From NCBI RefSeq assembly GCF_004214935.1, contig NZ_SFCC01000004.1:399150-463149 (forward strand): a stretch of 64,000 bases of DNA. Reading direction: 5' to 3'. The notes below the pieces were generated by a model. The model saw only the letters and a program-made list of their open reading frames with translations. It did not search any database and had not been told where the DNA came from. This DNA comes from Amycolatopsis suaedae. GTDB taxonomy: Bacteria; Actinomycetota; Actinomycetes; Mycobacteriales; Pseudonocardiaceae. Of the stretch, positions 32,312-40,430 are shown one piece after another. The number at the start of each line of letters is the position of its first letter. Position 1 is the first letter of the stretch. The translations under genes and the position numbers were made by a program.

Positions 32312-33763
32312 ATGACAGCCGCCCCGACAAAGCCAGTGGTCAGCAGGCCACTGGCGGTGCTGGCGGTCTTGCTCCCCGTGTTCGTCGCCGGCTGTGTGGC
32401 GGTGTGGTCGTTCACGATCGACGACGCCTTCATCACCTTCCGGTACTCGGCGAATCTCGCTCAGGGTGACGGACCGACCTGGAATCCGGGTGCGGACCCG
32501 GTCGAGGGATTCACCAACTTCGCCTGGATGGCCTGGCACGCGGCGTTCGCCGTGCTCGGGCTGGCGCTGCCGGTCGTGGCGAAGGTGACGTCGGTTCTGC
32601 TCGGCCTGGCGACGCTGGCCCAGCTGGTCGTGACGAGCACGCGAGCGGGCGGCTGGACGGCGGCTGTCGTCGCGGGTGGGACGTTCGTGGCGTTCGTTCC
32701 CACCTACTTCCACGTCGTCGGCGGGCTGGAGACCATGGCGTTCGCCGCCGTGGTGCTGCGGATGGTCGTGCTGGGGCTGACCGCGGTCCGGGGGCGGCCG
32801 GTCCGCGACTGGGAACCGCCGCTGCTGTTCCTGCTGGCCGGACTGCTGCGGCCGGAGGGGGTGCTCGCCGCGTTGCCCGCGCTGGCCGTGTGGTTGTGGC
32901 ATGCCCGGTCGCGCCCGGCCGCGCGCTGGTGGACCGGCGCCGCCGCCGCGGCCGGTGCCGGATATTTCGCCTGGCGCTGGTCGTACTACGGCTACCCGTT
33001 CCCGAACACGTTCTACGTCAAGTTCGGCGACCTCGCCGCGGGCGAGGACTGGGTGTGGAGCACCGCGGCCGCGTTCCTGCCCCTGCTGGCGTCGGTTCTG
33101 GTGCTGCTCGTCCGGCGGCAGGGGCTGCTGATCGCCTCGACGGTGGCCGCCACCTACCTCGCCTACGCGTTGTCCGGCCCGTCAATGGACTACGTCCACC
33201 GCTTCGCCTTCCACGCGTTTCCCGTGCTGTGCCTGGCCGCCGGGCTGGCGGTGGCCGCGCTGCGCCGGTGGCTCGGCATGCTCTGCGGTGCGGTCACGAT
33301 CGCCTGGACCGCGCTGGCCGGAGCGTGGGTCCCGGACCTCGGCACCATCGCCGACTACGGCGACGACCTGGGCCGGGCCCACGTGGCGATCGGCAAGGGG
33401 CTCGCGGACGCGCCGGTCCCGGAGCGGGCGCGGTCGCTGGCGGTCAGCGACGCCGGTGCCATCCCCTACTACAGCGGCTGGACGACCACGGACTACCTCG
33501 GCCTCAACGACGAGGCCGTGACCCACGGCGCGGACGTCACGTCGGTCGTCCGCGCGGCGGCGCCGACCGTTCTCGTGGTGACGGCGCCCGGCCCCGAGGT
33601 GCCGGACGTCGCCTACGGACTGCGGATACCCGACGTCTCCGCGGGCTACCGGCACGTGGCCGCGGTGTGGATGCGCCAGGCGTACTACCAGCACGTGCTG
33701 GTAGTACCCGAATGGGCCGACGCCGTCCGCACCGGCCTCGACCGTGTACGCGGCGGGACGTAG
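32312..33763 (+). CDS. GT-C membrane transferase, AftB-like arabinofuranosyltransferase
   Basis: The 483-residue polytopic protein (about 10 helices) has the GT-C catalytic loop after its first helix, SFTIDDAFITFRYSANLAQGDG...VEGFTNFAWMAWH, with the catalytic Asp-Asp. The DDAxxxxRY and GxxxN pattern is that of AftB, which adds terminal beta-1,2-arabinofuranose to mycolate-bearing arabinan from a decaprenyl-phosphate donor. The remaining helices and a C-terminal extracytoplasmic region (about residues 355-483) complete the usual layout. It is monocistronic; donor and acceptor are inferred. Confidence 0.78.
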   Translation: MTAAPTKPVVSRPLAVLAVLLPVFVAGCVAVWSFTIDDAFITFRYSANLAQGDGPTWNPGADPVEGFTNFAWMAWHAAFAVLGLALPVVAKVTSVLLGLATLAQLVVTSTRAGGWTAAVVAGGTFVAFVPTYFHVVGGLETMAFAAVVLRMVVLGLTAVRGRPVRDWEPPLLFLLAGLLRPEGVLAALPALAVWLWHARSRPAARWWTGAAAAAGAGYFAWRWSYYGYPFPNTFYVKFGDLAAGEDWVWSTAAAFLPLLASVLVLLVRRQGLLIASTVAATYLAYALSGPSMDYVHRFAFHAFPVLCLAAGLAVAALRRWLGMLCGAVTIAWTALAGAWVPDLGTIADYGDDLGRAHVAIGKGLADAPVPERARSLAVSDAGAIPYYSGWTTTDYLGLNDEAVTHGADVTSVVRAAAPTVLVVTAPGPEVPDVAYGLRIPDVSAGYRHVAAVWMRQAYYQHVLVVPEWADAVRTGLDRVRGGT

Positions 33764-33823
33764 CCCCCGGACGCGCTCACCGTCGGACGCGGTGAAACCC
33801 CATGCGGCGCAACACTTCCGGAC

Positions 33824-34675
33824 ATGAGAATCAGCCTGAACATCACCGAGTACAGCTGGCCGGGCACCATCGCCGACGGGCTGGACCGCACCGCCCGCGC
33901 CGCCGAGGCGGCCGGGCTCGACACCGTGTGGGTGGCCGATCACCTCATCCAGGCACACCCGATGGCGCAGGTCACCGACCCCATGCTGGAGGCCTGCACG
34001 ACGCTGGGCTACCTCGCCGCGCGTACCGAGACCGTCAACCTGGGCACGATGGTGGCCGCGGTGACGTTCCGCCCGCCGGCGCTGCTGATCAAGGCCGTCA
34101 CCACGCTGGACGTGTTGTCCGGCGGGCGTGCCTGGTTCGGCGTCGGCGCCGGTTACCACCAGGCGGAGGCCGACATGATGGGCCTGCCGCTGCCGCCGAC
34201 CGGCGAGCGGTTCGACCGGCTGGAGGAAACCGTCCGCATCGCCGAGGCGATGTTCGCCGGTGACGAGGCACCGTTCGAGGGCAGGCACCACCGGCTGACC
34301 CGGCCGGTGAACAGCCCGCTGCCCATCGGCAGTCCGAAGCTGCTGATCGGCGGGATGGGCGAGCGCCGGACGCTGCCGCTGGTGGCCGCGCACGCCGACG
34401 CCTGCAATCTGCCCGACGTGCCCGACGGCGGCGCGACGATCCGCGCGAAGCTCGCCGTGCTGCGGCAGGCGTGCGAGCGGGCCGGCCGCGACTACGGCGA
34501 GATCGCCAAGACCGTGTCCACCAAGCTCTCGCCCGGCCAGTCCGCCGAGTCGTTCGCCGAGCACCTGCGGGAACTGGAGCAGCTGGGCCTCGACCACGCC
34601 GTGGTCATCACCGACGGCGGGTGGACCGAGGAGGGGGTGGCGGTGCTGGGCCGGGCGCGGCGGGCGCTGGCGTGA
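33824..34675 (+). CDS. LLM-class F420-dependent oxidoreductase
   Basis: The 283-residue cytosolic TIM-barrel protein has the luciferase-like features AEAAGLDTVWVADHL, TVNLGTMVAAVTFRPPALLIK, GRAWFGVGAGYHQAEA and LLIGGMGERRTLPLVAAHADACN. These match the F420-dependent subgroup common in actinobacteria. The substrate is unknown. The next gene (Lrp) is convergent and its stop is adjacent to this stop. Confidence 0.9.
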   Translation: MRISLNITEYSWPGTIADGLDRTARAAEAAGLDTVWVADHLIQAHPMAQVTDPMLEACTTLGYLAARTETVNLGTMVAAVTFRPPALLIKAVTTLDVLSGGRAWFGVGAGYHQAEADMMGLPLPPTGERFDRLEETVRIAEAMFAGDEAPFEGRHHRLTRPVNSPLPIGSPKLLIGGMGERRTLPLVAAHADACNLPDVPDGGATIRAKLAVLRQACERAGRDYGEIAKTVSTKLSPGQSAESFAEHLRELEQLGLDHAVVITDGGWTEEGVAVLGRARRALA

Positions 34676-35137
34676 TCACGGATCGGGCAGGCGTTCCAGC
34701 ACGTGGTTGGTCAGGTGCTGGTACACGATCGACGTGCGGAAGCCGACGATCTCCTTGCGCTGGGACAGCCGGTCCACCAGGAACGAGTGCAGGTGGTCGA
34801 CGTCCTGCACGGTGACGTGGACCAGGAAGTCGTCGCTGCCGGCCAGCACGAAGACCGCCACCACCTCCGGCAGTGCGGCGACCGAGTTCCGGAACGCCTC
34901 GATCACCCTGCGGTTGAGCGGCCGCACCTGGGCGGCGATCAACGCGGAGACCTCGCGGTTGAGGGCACGTGGATCGATGTCGGCGTGGTATCCGCGGATC
35001 ACGCCCCGTTCCCTGAGCAGCCGGGTGCGTTCCAGGCAGGTCGACGGCGCGACGCCCACCTTGCGGGCGAGGTCCCGGTTCGACTGCCGCGCATCCTCCT
35101 GCAGGAGGCGCACGATCGCCGAATCAAGTTCGTCCAC
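34676..35137 (-). CDS. Lrp/AsnC-family regulator
   Basis: The 153-residue protein has an N-terminal HTH (DELDSAIVRLLQEDARQSNRDLARKVGVAPSTCLERTRLL) and a C-terminal RAM domain for amino-acid binding (VVAVFVLAGSDDFLVHVTVQD). I choose GTG 35137 because GGAAGGAG lies 6 bases before it; the upstream GTG at 35152 overlaps that site. It is divergent from an amino-acid dehydrogenase, a classical Lrp target arrangement, and the spacer has a palindrome. Confidence 0.93.
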   Translation of the reverse strand: MDELDSAIVRLLQEDARQSNRDLARKVGVAPSTCLERTRLLRERGVIRGYHADIDPRALNREVSALIAAQVRPLNRRVIEAFRNSVAALPEVVAVFVLAGSDDFLVHVTVQDVDHLHSFLVDRLSQRKEIVGFRTSIVYQHLTNHVLERLPDP

Positions 35138-35157
35138 CGGGACTCCTTCCACATCGC

Positions 35158-35176
35158 CGCCGAATATCGTTCGGCG
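35158..35176. promoter_or_regulatory. Palindrome in the Lrp/dehydrogenase spacer
   Basis: CGCCGAATATCGTTCGGCG is a 7-bp perfect inverted repeat with an AT-rich 5-base centre, 21 bases upstream of the Lrp start and 76 before the dehydrogenase start. Lrp-family proteins bind such AT-centred inverted repeats; a site for the adjacent regulator is inferred. Confidence 0.5.
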
Positions 35177-35251
35177 ATCGGCTTGTTGACCCGTTGCTCA
35201 CCCTACTGTCAGCGGCGTAACCCGTCGATCGTTCGACTCCGGGAGCCGGCA

Positions 35252-36286
35252 ATGCTCGAGCAGTGGGAACACGAGGACGTGGTGATGCGGCGGGGCCGCA
35301 GATCCGGGGTGGCGATGGTGGTGGCAACGCATTCCCGGGCACTCGGCCCCGCGGTCGGCGGCTGCCGGCTGTGGCGTTACCCGGACTGGCGGGCCGGACT
35401 CGCCGACGCACTGCGGCTGTCCAAGGCCATGACGGTGAAGTGCGCGGTGGCCGGGCTGCCGTTCGGCGGGGGCAAGAGCGTCGTGGCGCTGCCGCCGGAC
35501 ACCGAGCTGACCCCGCTGCTGCGGCAGGCGGTGCTGGAGGACCTCGGCGAGATCATTGGCGACCTCGACGGCGGGTACCTGCCGGGACCGGACGTCGGCA
35601 CCGGGCCGGAGGACATGCTGGTGCTGGCCCGGCACGCGCGAAAGGTGTTCTGCAAGCCGGAAAGCCACGGCGGAACGGGATCGTCGAGCGGGCCGACCGC
35701 CGTCGGCGTGCTGGCGGCGCTGCGGGCCGGGGCACGGGACGTGTTCGGCACGGCTTCGGTGGCGGGCCGCCGGGTCACGGTGAGCGGGCTGGGTGCCGTC
35801 GGCGGGCGGATCGCGGCGGCGCTGGCGGCAGGCGGTGCGGAACTTACGGTGTCCGATGTGGACATCCGCAAGCGGGCGGAGGCCACCGCGGCCGGCTGGG
35901 CCTGGGTCGAGCCGGACGAGGCCCTGCGGGTGCCGGCCGACATTCTCGTCCCGGCTGCCGTCGGCGGGGTGTTCGGCGAGGGCACCGTCGAGGACGTGAC
36001 CGCGGCGCTGGTCGTCGGCCCGGCCAACAACCAGCTGACCGACGACTCGGTCGCCGGCCTGCTCGCCGGGCGCGGCATCGTCTGGGTGCCCGACTTCGTC
36101 GCCAGCGCGGGCGGGGTGGTCTACACGCTGTCCCGCGAGTTCGACGGCCTGGACCACGACGCGGCGACGCGCCGGGTCGAGGGCATCGGCGACACCGTCA
36201 CGACCCTGCTGGCGTCGGCGCGGGCCAGCGGCGACACGCCACTGCACGAGGCCATGGCGCTGGCCCGGCGGCGAATCGCGGCGTGA
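35252..36286 (+). CDS. Leu/Val/Phe-type amino-acid dehydrogenase
   Basis: The 344-residue NAD-dependent enzyme oxidatively deaminates a branched-chain or aromatic amino acid to its 2-oxo acid. The catalytic Lys lies in LPFGGGKSVV, preceded by LSKAMTVKCAVAG. The Rossmann domain has VSGLGAVGGRIAAAL, and DFVASAGGVVY contributes the NAD end. Length fits leucine/valine dehydrogenases rather than glutamate dehydrogenase. ATG 35252 is near GGGAG. Divergence from an Lrp regulator fits amino-acid control. Confidence 0.9.
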   Translation: MLEQWEHEDVVMRRGRRSGVAMVVATHSRALGPAVGGCRLWRYPDWRAGLADALRLSKAMTVKCAVAGLPFGGGKSVVALPPDTELTPLLRQAVLEDLGEIIGDLDGGYLPGPDVGTGPEDMLVLARHARKVFCKPESHGGTGSSSGPTAVGVLAALRAGARDVFGTASVAGRRVTVSGLGAVGGRIAAALAAGGAELTVSDVDIRKRAEATAAGWAWVEPDEALRVPADILVPAAVGGVFGEGTVEDVTAALVVGPANNQLTDDSVAGLLAGRGIVWVPDFVASAGGVVYTLSREFDGLDHDAATRRVEGIGDTVTTLLASARASGDTPLHEAMALARRRIAA

Positions 36287-36288
36287 CC

Positions 36289-36549
36289 TCAGCCGGTGGC
36301 GCTGCCGACGGCGTCCCGGACCTGATCACCGCCGGGAACGCTGCTCTGCCGGGCGCAGTGCGCACAGCAGAAGAACCGGCCGTCGACGTGCACACCGTGG
36401 CCGACCACGCGGCAGCGGCAGTGCTCGCACACCGGCGCGAGCTGGTGAATGGCGCACTCGAAGGAGTCGAACGTGTGCGTGCCACCGCCGGTGGTGCGTA
36501 CCTCGAAAGCCAGTTCGTAGTCGTTTCCACAGACCTCGCAGGCAGCCAT
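36289..36549 (-). CDS. Small Cys-rich zinc-binding protein
   Basis: The 86-residue protein has Cys pairs CEVCGNDYELAF, FDSFECAIHQLAPVCEHCRCRVVGHGV and FFCCAHCAR, together forming a likely two-site zinc ribbon of metallothionein-like style. The sequence is a recurring actinobacterial family without a set function. The longer frame to 36858 has no support. The stop is 2 bases from that of the dehydrogenase on the other strand. Confidence 0.8.
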   Translation of the reverse strand: MAACEVCGNDYELAFEVRTTGGGTHTFDSFECAIHQLAPVCEHCRCRVVGHGVHVDGRFFCCAHCARQSSVPGGDQVRDAVGSATG

Positions 36550-36640
36550 GGGGTACTCCTCTCGTCTTCCGGCGGCTACCCGGCCGGGGCGGGCCTTACA
36601 CGGTGTTTGCCCGGATCCGGTGGCGGGTAGCGCCCAAGGC

Positions 36641-36877
36641 ATGACCGCCACACCACCCGATCCCGACCCCGACCGGACACCCGGTCTGGAGGAGGGCAGC
36701 GGGGTGCGGCAGGGCGATACGCCACCGGACTCCGCGCAGACTTCGGGCCTGTCCCACGACCAGCCGATCCCGTCGAAGGCGACGTCGGTCGGCTTCCTGA
36801 TCGCCACCGCGGTGCTGACGCTGCTGATCGCCGGGCTGATCGTGGCGCTCGGCGGCAACCTGTTCGGCCTGTGGTGA
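36641..36877 (+). CDS. DUF6480-like single-pass membrane protein
   Basis: The 78-residue protein has an acidic, Pro-rich N-terminus (TATPPDPDPDRTPGLEEG) and one C-terminal transmembrane helix (about 52-75) ending GGNLFGLW. This composition matches the DUF6480 family seen in Streptomyces and relatives. ATG 36641 is chosen; the longer frame to 36548 lies opposite the zinc-protein gene start. Function unknown. It is convergent with the TetR gene with 2 bases between stops. Confidence 0.7.
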   Translation: MTATPPDPDPDRTPGLEEGSGVRQGDTPPDSAQTSGLSHDQPIPSKATSVGFLIATAVLTLLIAGLIVALGGNLFGLW

Positions 36878-36879
36878 CC

Positions 36880-37500
36880 TCACGTCCTGCGGAGCTTGGC
36901 CCGCAGGGCGCGGCGGGCGACCGGGCCCAGCTCGTCGAGCACCTCGCTCAGGACCGCGAGCCGGTCGAGTGAGTCCAGCGCGGCCCCGGCGCCTTCGGCG
37001 TCGACGCCCTCGAACAGCTCCAGCCCGATGAACCCCGCCGACACCACGCGAGCCAGCCCCGGCACGTCGACGAGGTCGGCCACCGGCGATCCGGTGAGCA
37101 GCCGGTCCAGTGCCTGCTCCACCGGGTCGATCCACAGCCGCAGCGCCGCGGAGGTCGCCCCGGCGAGCTTGGGGTCCGCCTGGGCCCCGGCGAGCAGCTG
37201 GGCGAGCACGGCGACGTTGCCGCGCTGCTGCTCCTCGACGTGGACCCGCCTGCCGAGCGCGAGCAGTTCCCGCAGGCTGGTGACCTCGTCGAGCTTCTCG
37301 GTGAACGCGGCGACCCGCTCCCGTGTCGCCTCCAGGCAGGCGGCTTCGAGCAGCTCGTGCACGCTGCCGAAGTGGTAGAAGACCAGTGCCTGGTTGACTC
37401 CCGCGGCCGCGGCGATCGTCCGGGCCGAGGTGCCCGTGATGCCGTGGGTGCGGATGGTCTCGATGGCACCGTCGACGAGCTTGCGCCGGGTGTCGGCCAT
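36880..37500 (-). CDS. TetR-family repressor
   Basis: The 206-residue protein has the N-terminal HTH (ETIRTHGITGTSARTIAAAAGVNQALVFYHFGSV, residues about 14-50) and a helical ligand domain. It is the last gene of a three-gene minus-strand operon with the membrane fusion protein and the monooxygenase, whose promoter region has two identical half-site palindromes (40155-40204). It is most likely the autoregulatory repressor of that operon. Confidence 0.92.
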   Translation of the reverse strand: MADTRRKLVDGAIETIRTHGITGTSARTIAAAAGVNQALVFYHFGSVHELLEAACLEATRERVAAFTEKLDEVTSLRELLALGRRVHVEEQQRGNVAVLAQLLAGAQADPKLAGATSAALRLWIDPVEQALDRLLTGSPVADLVDVPGLARVVSAGFIGLELFEGVDAEGAGAALDSLDRLAVLSEVLDELGPVARRALRAKLRRT

Positions 37501-37504
37501 GTGT

Positions 37505-39010
37505 TCACCGTAGGCGCAGGTACGGCCGGCCCAGCAGGAGGGCTGCCGCCGTCAGCGCCATCCCGGCGAACACGGGCGCGAGGTGCCCGAAGTCGGTGTA
37601 GTGGATGAGCCCGTGCACCACGACGGCAGGCGCGAACCCGGCCACCGCCGCCCCCAGCAACGTCCACCACACCCAGGCCTCCCCCGGCCGCCAGCCCCAC
37701 GCGCTCAGCAGCGTGATGGCGACCGCGGCCGACAGCAGCGCACCGCCGAACCCCGCCCGGTCGTGCGCGATGAACGGCACGAGTTCCGGATCGGCGGCGG
37801 CCAGTGCGTCCGCCGTCGTGCCGAGGAACTCCAGGTCTGCGTCGACGAAGACCGTCGTCAGGCCGACGAAGGACACGACCGCGCCACCCACCAGCAGCCC
37901 GGCGCCGGTCACCACCATCAGCAGCTGCCCGGTCAGTGCCCTGCGCCGCACCCGTTCCGCGACGTTCGGCGCCCGGGCCCGCGGTGGCCCGGTGCGGCGG
38001 GCGACGGCCAGCACGAACAGTGGCAGCAACGCGATCGTCGCCGCGGTGTGCAGTGGTTCGACGAAACCGGTGCCGAGGAAGTAGAACAGCGTCGGGAAGC
38101 CGACACATCCGGAGATCAGCAACGCGTCGCGTGCCCACCGCCTGCCCCGCCGCATCCCGCCCGCCGACAGTCCGATGTAGACGATGCCGATCGCGACCAT
38201 GGTGCCCGCCATGGTGATCCGGTCGTGCTGCAGGAAATGCACCAGGTGGTGGTTGATCGCGTGCAGCCCGGCCACGTCGGTGCCCAGGTGGGCGCGGTCG
38301 TACCAGAGCAGCACCGGACCCAGCGTGATGACCACCGCGCACAGGCCGGCGACGACCATGCCCGCGCCGAGCAGCGTCCCCCACCACCAGGCAGGCCAGC
38401 GGCGCGGGTCGGGACCGATCCGCGCCGGCGCGGCTTCTGCCGGTGCCGTCGCCGCCTCGGCGACCCTGGCGAACCAGCCCGGCCCCGCCTCGACGAGTAC
38501 CGACGGCGACGCGAGCACCACGGCGTCCGGCGCGGCCAGTGCCGACGCGGCCGCGCCGACGTCCGGGCTGGTCAGGTAGCCGCCGGCGGCACCGGTCCGG
38601 ACGGCGTCGACGTGCGGCGCGACGGCGGCCGCGGTCTCCGGGCAGTCGACGTGTGCCAGCAGCGGCACGCGGCTGCGCCGGGCGGCGCGGCGCACGGTGG
38701 CGACGTCGCCCGGCCCCACCGGCGCGACCGCCACCACGCCCGCGCCCAGCGGTGGCAGCGCCCGCACGGCGTCGACCGCCACCGACGGCGGCACCACAGC
38801 ACCCAGCCGCGAGCACACGGGCACTCCGTCGACGGTGCCGGCGAGGTGCGCGGGCGGGTGCCGGTGGCCGAACGCGGCGGCGACGAGATGCCCGCCGCCC
38901 GGCAGCGAGCCGACCGCCGCCAGGGTGCGCAGCGCCAGCCGCTGCGAGCGGCGGACACCGAGCAGGGCCGCGGCGATGCCCCGGAGTGGGTGGTAGGTCC
39001 AGTCAGGCAT
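37505..39010 (-). CDS. Membrane protein with dihydroorotate dehydrogenase-like N-terminus
   Basis: The 501-residue protein has a soluble N-terminal part (about 1-205) that begins like a PyrD protein (DWTYHPLRGIAAALLGVRRSQRLALRTLAAVGSLPGGG). It continues as an alternating strand/helix TIM-barrel-like pattern (VVAVAPVGPGDVATV, VPLLAHVDCP, VRTGAAGGYL). Eight or so transmembrane helices follow, organised as two similar halves, each with an HDRxxxGG motif (HDRITMAGT, HDRAGFGGA). The barrel is too short and lacks the usual catalytic and FMN residues of PyrD, so activity is doubtful. It overlaps the monooxygenase by 8 bases and is followed after 4 bases by TetR. Confidence 0.6.
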   Translation of the reverse strand: MPDWTYHPLRGIAAALLGVRRSQRLALRTLAAVGSLPGGGHLVAAAFGHRHPPAHLAGTVDGVPVCSRLGAVVPPSVAVDAVRALPPLGAGVVAVAPVGPGDVATVRRAARRSRVPLLAHVDCPETAAAVAPHVDAVRTGAAGGYLTSPDVGAAASALAAPDAVVLASPSVLVEAGPGWFARVAEAATAPAEAAPARIGPDPRRWPAWWWGTLLGAGMVVAGLCAVVITLGPVLLWYDRAHLGTDVAGLHAINHHLVHFLQHDRITMAGTMVAIGIVYIGLSAGGMRRGRRWARDALLISGCVGFPTLFYFLGTGFVEPLHTAATIALLPLFVLAVARRTGPPRARAPNVAERVRRRALTGQLLMVVTGAGLLVGGAVVSFVGLTTVFVDADLEFLGTTADALAAADPELVPFIAHDRAGFGGALLSAAVAITLLSAWGWRPGEAWVWWTLLGAAVAGFAPAVVVHGLIHYTDFGHLAPVFAGMALTAAALLLGRPYLRLR

Positions 39011-40139
39011 CGGGACTCCAGCCGATCACCGGGGCCATGCCCCGCAGGGACAGCCGGGACGGCAGGAGGCGGGCGGCGAGGTCGCGGGCGGCCACGGCGG
39101 GTGGCCACGCCCACTGACCGGCCGCACCGACCCGGCCCGACCGCCTGGCGATGGCCTGCGTGCGTGGCCTGCGCAGGCCGTCGTAACGCGCCAGCGCCTG
39201 CTCGACATCAGCCGCGCCGAGGCAGGCGCCGAGCGTGACGGCGTCCTCCAGCGCCTGGCAGCCGCCCTGGCCGAGCGCCGGATCCATGGCGTGTGCGGCG
39301 TCACCGAGCAGCACCAGCCGTCCGCGGACGTAGCTGTGCAGCGGCGGCAGGGTGTACACGTCGTGCCGCAGCACCTCGCCGGACACCGCCGCCAGCAGCG
39401 TGGGGATCGGTTCCGGCCAGCGGCCGAACCGCTGCCGCACGACGCCGGTACCGGTGCCGCCAGCGGGGACCGTCGCGGTGGCGAAGCAGTAGAACCGGCC
39501 GCCGGGGAGCCTGGTGAACCCGAAGCGTGCGCCGCGCCCCCACGTCACGGCGCCCTCGATGGCCTGGCCGGGCAGCGGATCGGTGACCATCCGCCAGGCC
39601 GTGTATCCCGCGTAGCGGGGGCCCGGCGCGCCGGGCCAGCCGTCACGGCGCACGACGCTGCGGACGCCGTCGGCCCCCACCACGACGTCGGCCCGGGACG
39701 TGCCACCGGTGTGCTCGACGGTGCCGTCCGGGTGCACGGCCCGCACCTCGACCCCCGCCCGCACCTCGACCCCCGCCCGCAGGGCGTCGCAGGGCAGCGC
39801 GGCGGCGAGCACCCGCACCAGCTCCGCCCGGTGCAGGACCACCAGCGGCAGGCCGTACCGGCGCTCCACCTCGGCACTGCCGGTGCGGGCCAGCCACCTG
39901 CCGCGCCGGTCGCGCAGGCCGCCGGACCGCTCGACGGCTCCGGCCTGCCGTACCTGCTCGGCCAGCCCCAGCTCGCCGAGCGCCCGCAGCGCGTTCGGCC
40001 ACAGCGAGATGCCCGCGCCGACGCCGGTGAACCGCGGCGCGCGTTCCAGCACGGTCACCCGCCAGCCACGCCGGCGTAGCGCGATGGCGGCGGCGAGACC
40101 CCCGAGCCCGCCGCCGACCACGATCGCGGTGCGTTCCAT
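39003..40139 (-). CDS. FAD-dependent monooxygenase (group A, PHBH-like)
   Basis: The 378-residue flavoprotein hydroxylates an aromatic or small hydrophobic substrate with NAD(P)H and O2. It has the FAD dinucleotide motif VVGGGLGGLAAAIALRRRG, the DG motif VVVGADGVRSVVRR and the second FAD motif RLVLLGDAAHAMDPALGQGG. Length fits salicylate- or zeaxanthin-type monooxygenases. It is the first gene of the TetR-controlled operon and has palindromic operators directly upstream. Confidence 0.92.
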   Translation of the reverse strand: MERTAIVVGGGLGGLAAAIALRRRGWRVTVLERAPRFTGVGAGISLWPNALRALGELGLAEQVRQAGAVERSGGLRDRRGRWLARTGSAEVERRYGLPLVVLHRAELVRVLAAALPCDALRAGVEVRAGVEVRAVHPDGTVEHTGGTSRADVVVGADGVRSVVRRDGWPGAPGPRYAGYTAWRMVTDPLPGQAIEGAVTWGRGARFGFTRLPGGRFYCFATATVPAGGTGTGVVRQRFGRWPEPIPTLLAAVSGEVLRHDVYTLPPLHSYVRGRLVLLGDAAHAMDPALGQGGCQALEDAVTLGACLGAADVEQALARYDGLRRPRTQAIARRSGRVGAAGQWAWPPAVAARDLAARLLPSRLSLRGMAPVIGWSPDA

Positions 40140-40154
40140 CTTCCCTCCCCCAGT

Positions 40155-40204
40155 TTGAGCGCCTGCTCAACTCGGAGTGTAGCGCGTTTTGAGCACCCGC
40201 TCAA
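40155..40204 (-). promoter_or_regulatory. Two palindromic TetR-type operators
   Basis: TTGAGCGCCTGCTCAA (40155-40170) and TTGAGCACCCGCTCAA (40189-40204) are inverted repeats with the same half-site TTGAGC/GCTCAA and a 4-base spacer, 34 bases apart centre to centre. They lie 16-65 bases upstream of the monooxygenase start. The TetR at 36880 is the likely ligand. Confidence 0.8.
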
Positions 40205-40253
40205 GTCCGAGGTCCCGGCAGGCCGGTTCGTCGCGTCCTGTAGCCTCTTCGGC

Positions 40254-40343
40254 GGAGGATTGGCCGAGCGGCCTAAGGCGCACGATTGGAAATCGTGTTG
40301 GGTGTGAAAGCCCTCACGGGTTCGAATCCCGTATCCTCCGCCA
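40254..40343 (+). tRNA. tRNA-Ser (GGA), host gene of the integrative element
   Basis: The acceptor stem is GGAGGAT/ATCCTCC with discriminator G and encoded CCA. The anticodon stem CACGA/TCGTG closes TTGGAAA, giving GGA. A long variable arm typical of tRNA-Ser follows. The 3' half (from 40285) is duplicated at 49099-49155, marking attachment of the element. Confidence 0.96.
40285..40341 (+). repeat. Left attachment site (attL) in tRNA-Ser
   Basis: The 57 bases from within the anticodon stem-loop to the first C of CCA are identical to 49099-49155. The duplication keeps the tRNA gene intact at this end, which is the usual result of integration at a tRNA 3' half. Confidence 0.95.
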
Positions 40344-40352
40344 GCTACCAGG

Positions 40353-40394
40353 CGAAACGCCGGGAACCCGCTTCATCGGGCACCCGGCGTTTCG
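40353..40394. terminator. Hairpin downstream of tRNA-Ser and int
   Basis: A 12-bp stem cgaaacgccggg/cccggcgtttcg with an 18-base loop lies between the convergent tRNA-Ser and integrase. It belongs to the element and now serves as the tRNA terminator. Confidence 0.6.
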
Positions 40395-40399
40395 TCGTT

Positions 40400-40422
40400 G
40401 GGTTGCAATTTGGGTTGCAGTT
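40400..40422 (+). repeat. Paired arm-type repeats, left end
   Basis: GGGTTGCAATT (40400-40410) and GGGTTGCAGTT (40412-40422) form a direct repeat at a 12-bp pitch, 59 bases inside attL. The same word, in the same orientation and pitch, occurs at the right end (48984-49006). Arm sites for the integrase N-terminal domain are the natural reading. Confidence 0.7.
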
Positions 40423-40430
40423 GCCCCAGA

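Noticed and set aside
37505..39010. True dihydroorotate dehydrogenase (pyrD)
   Set aside because: Only the N-terminal helix resembles PyrD; the barrel is too short and flavin and catalytic motifs are missing.
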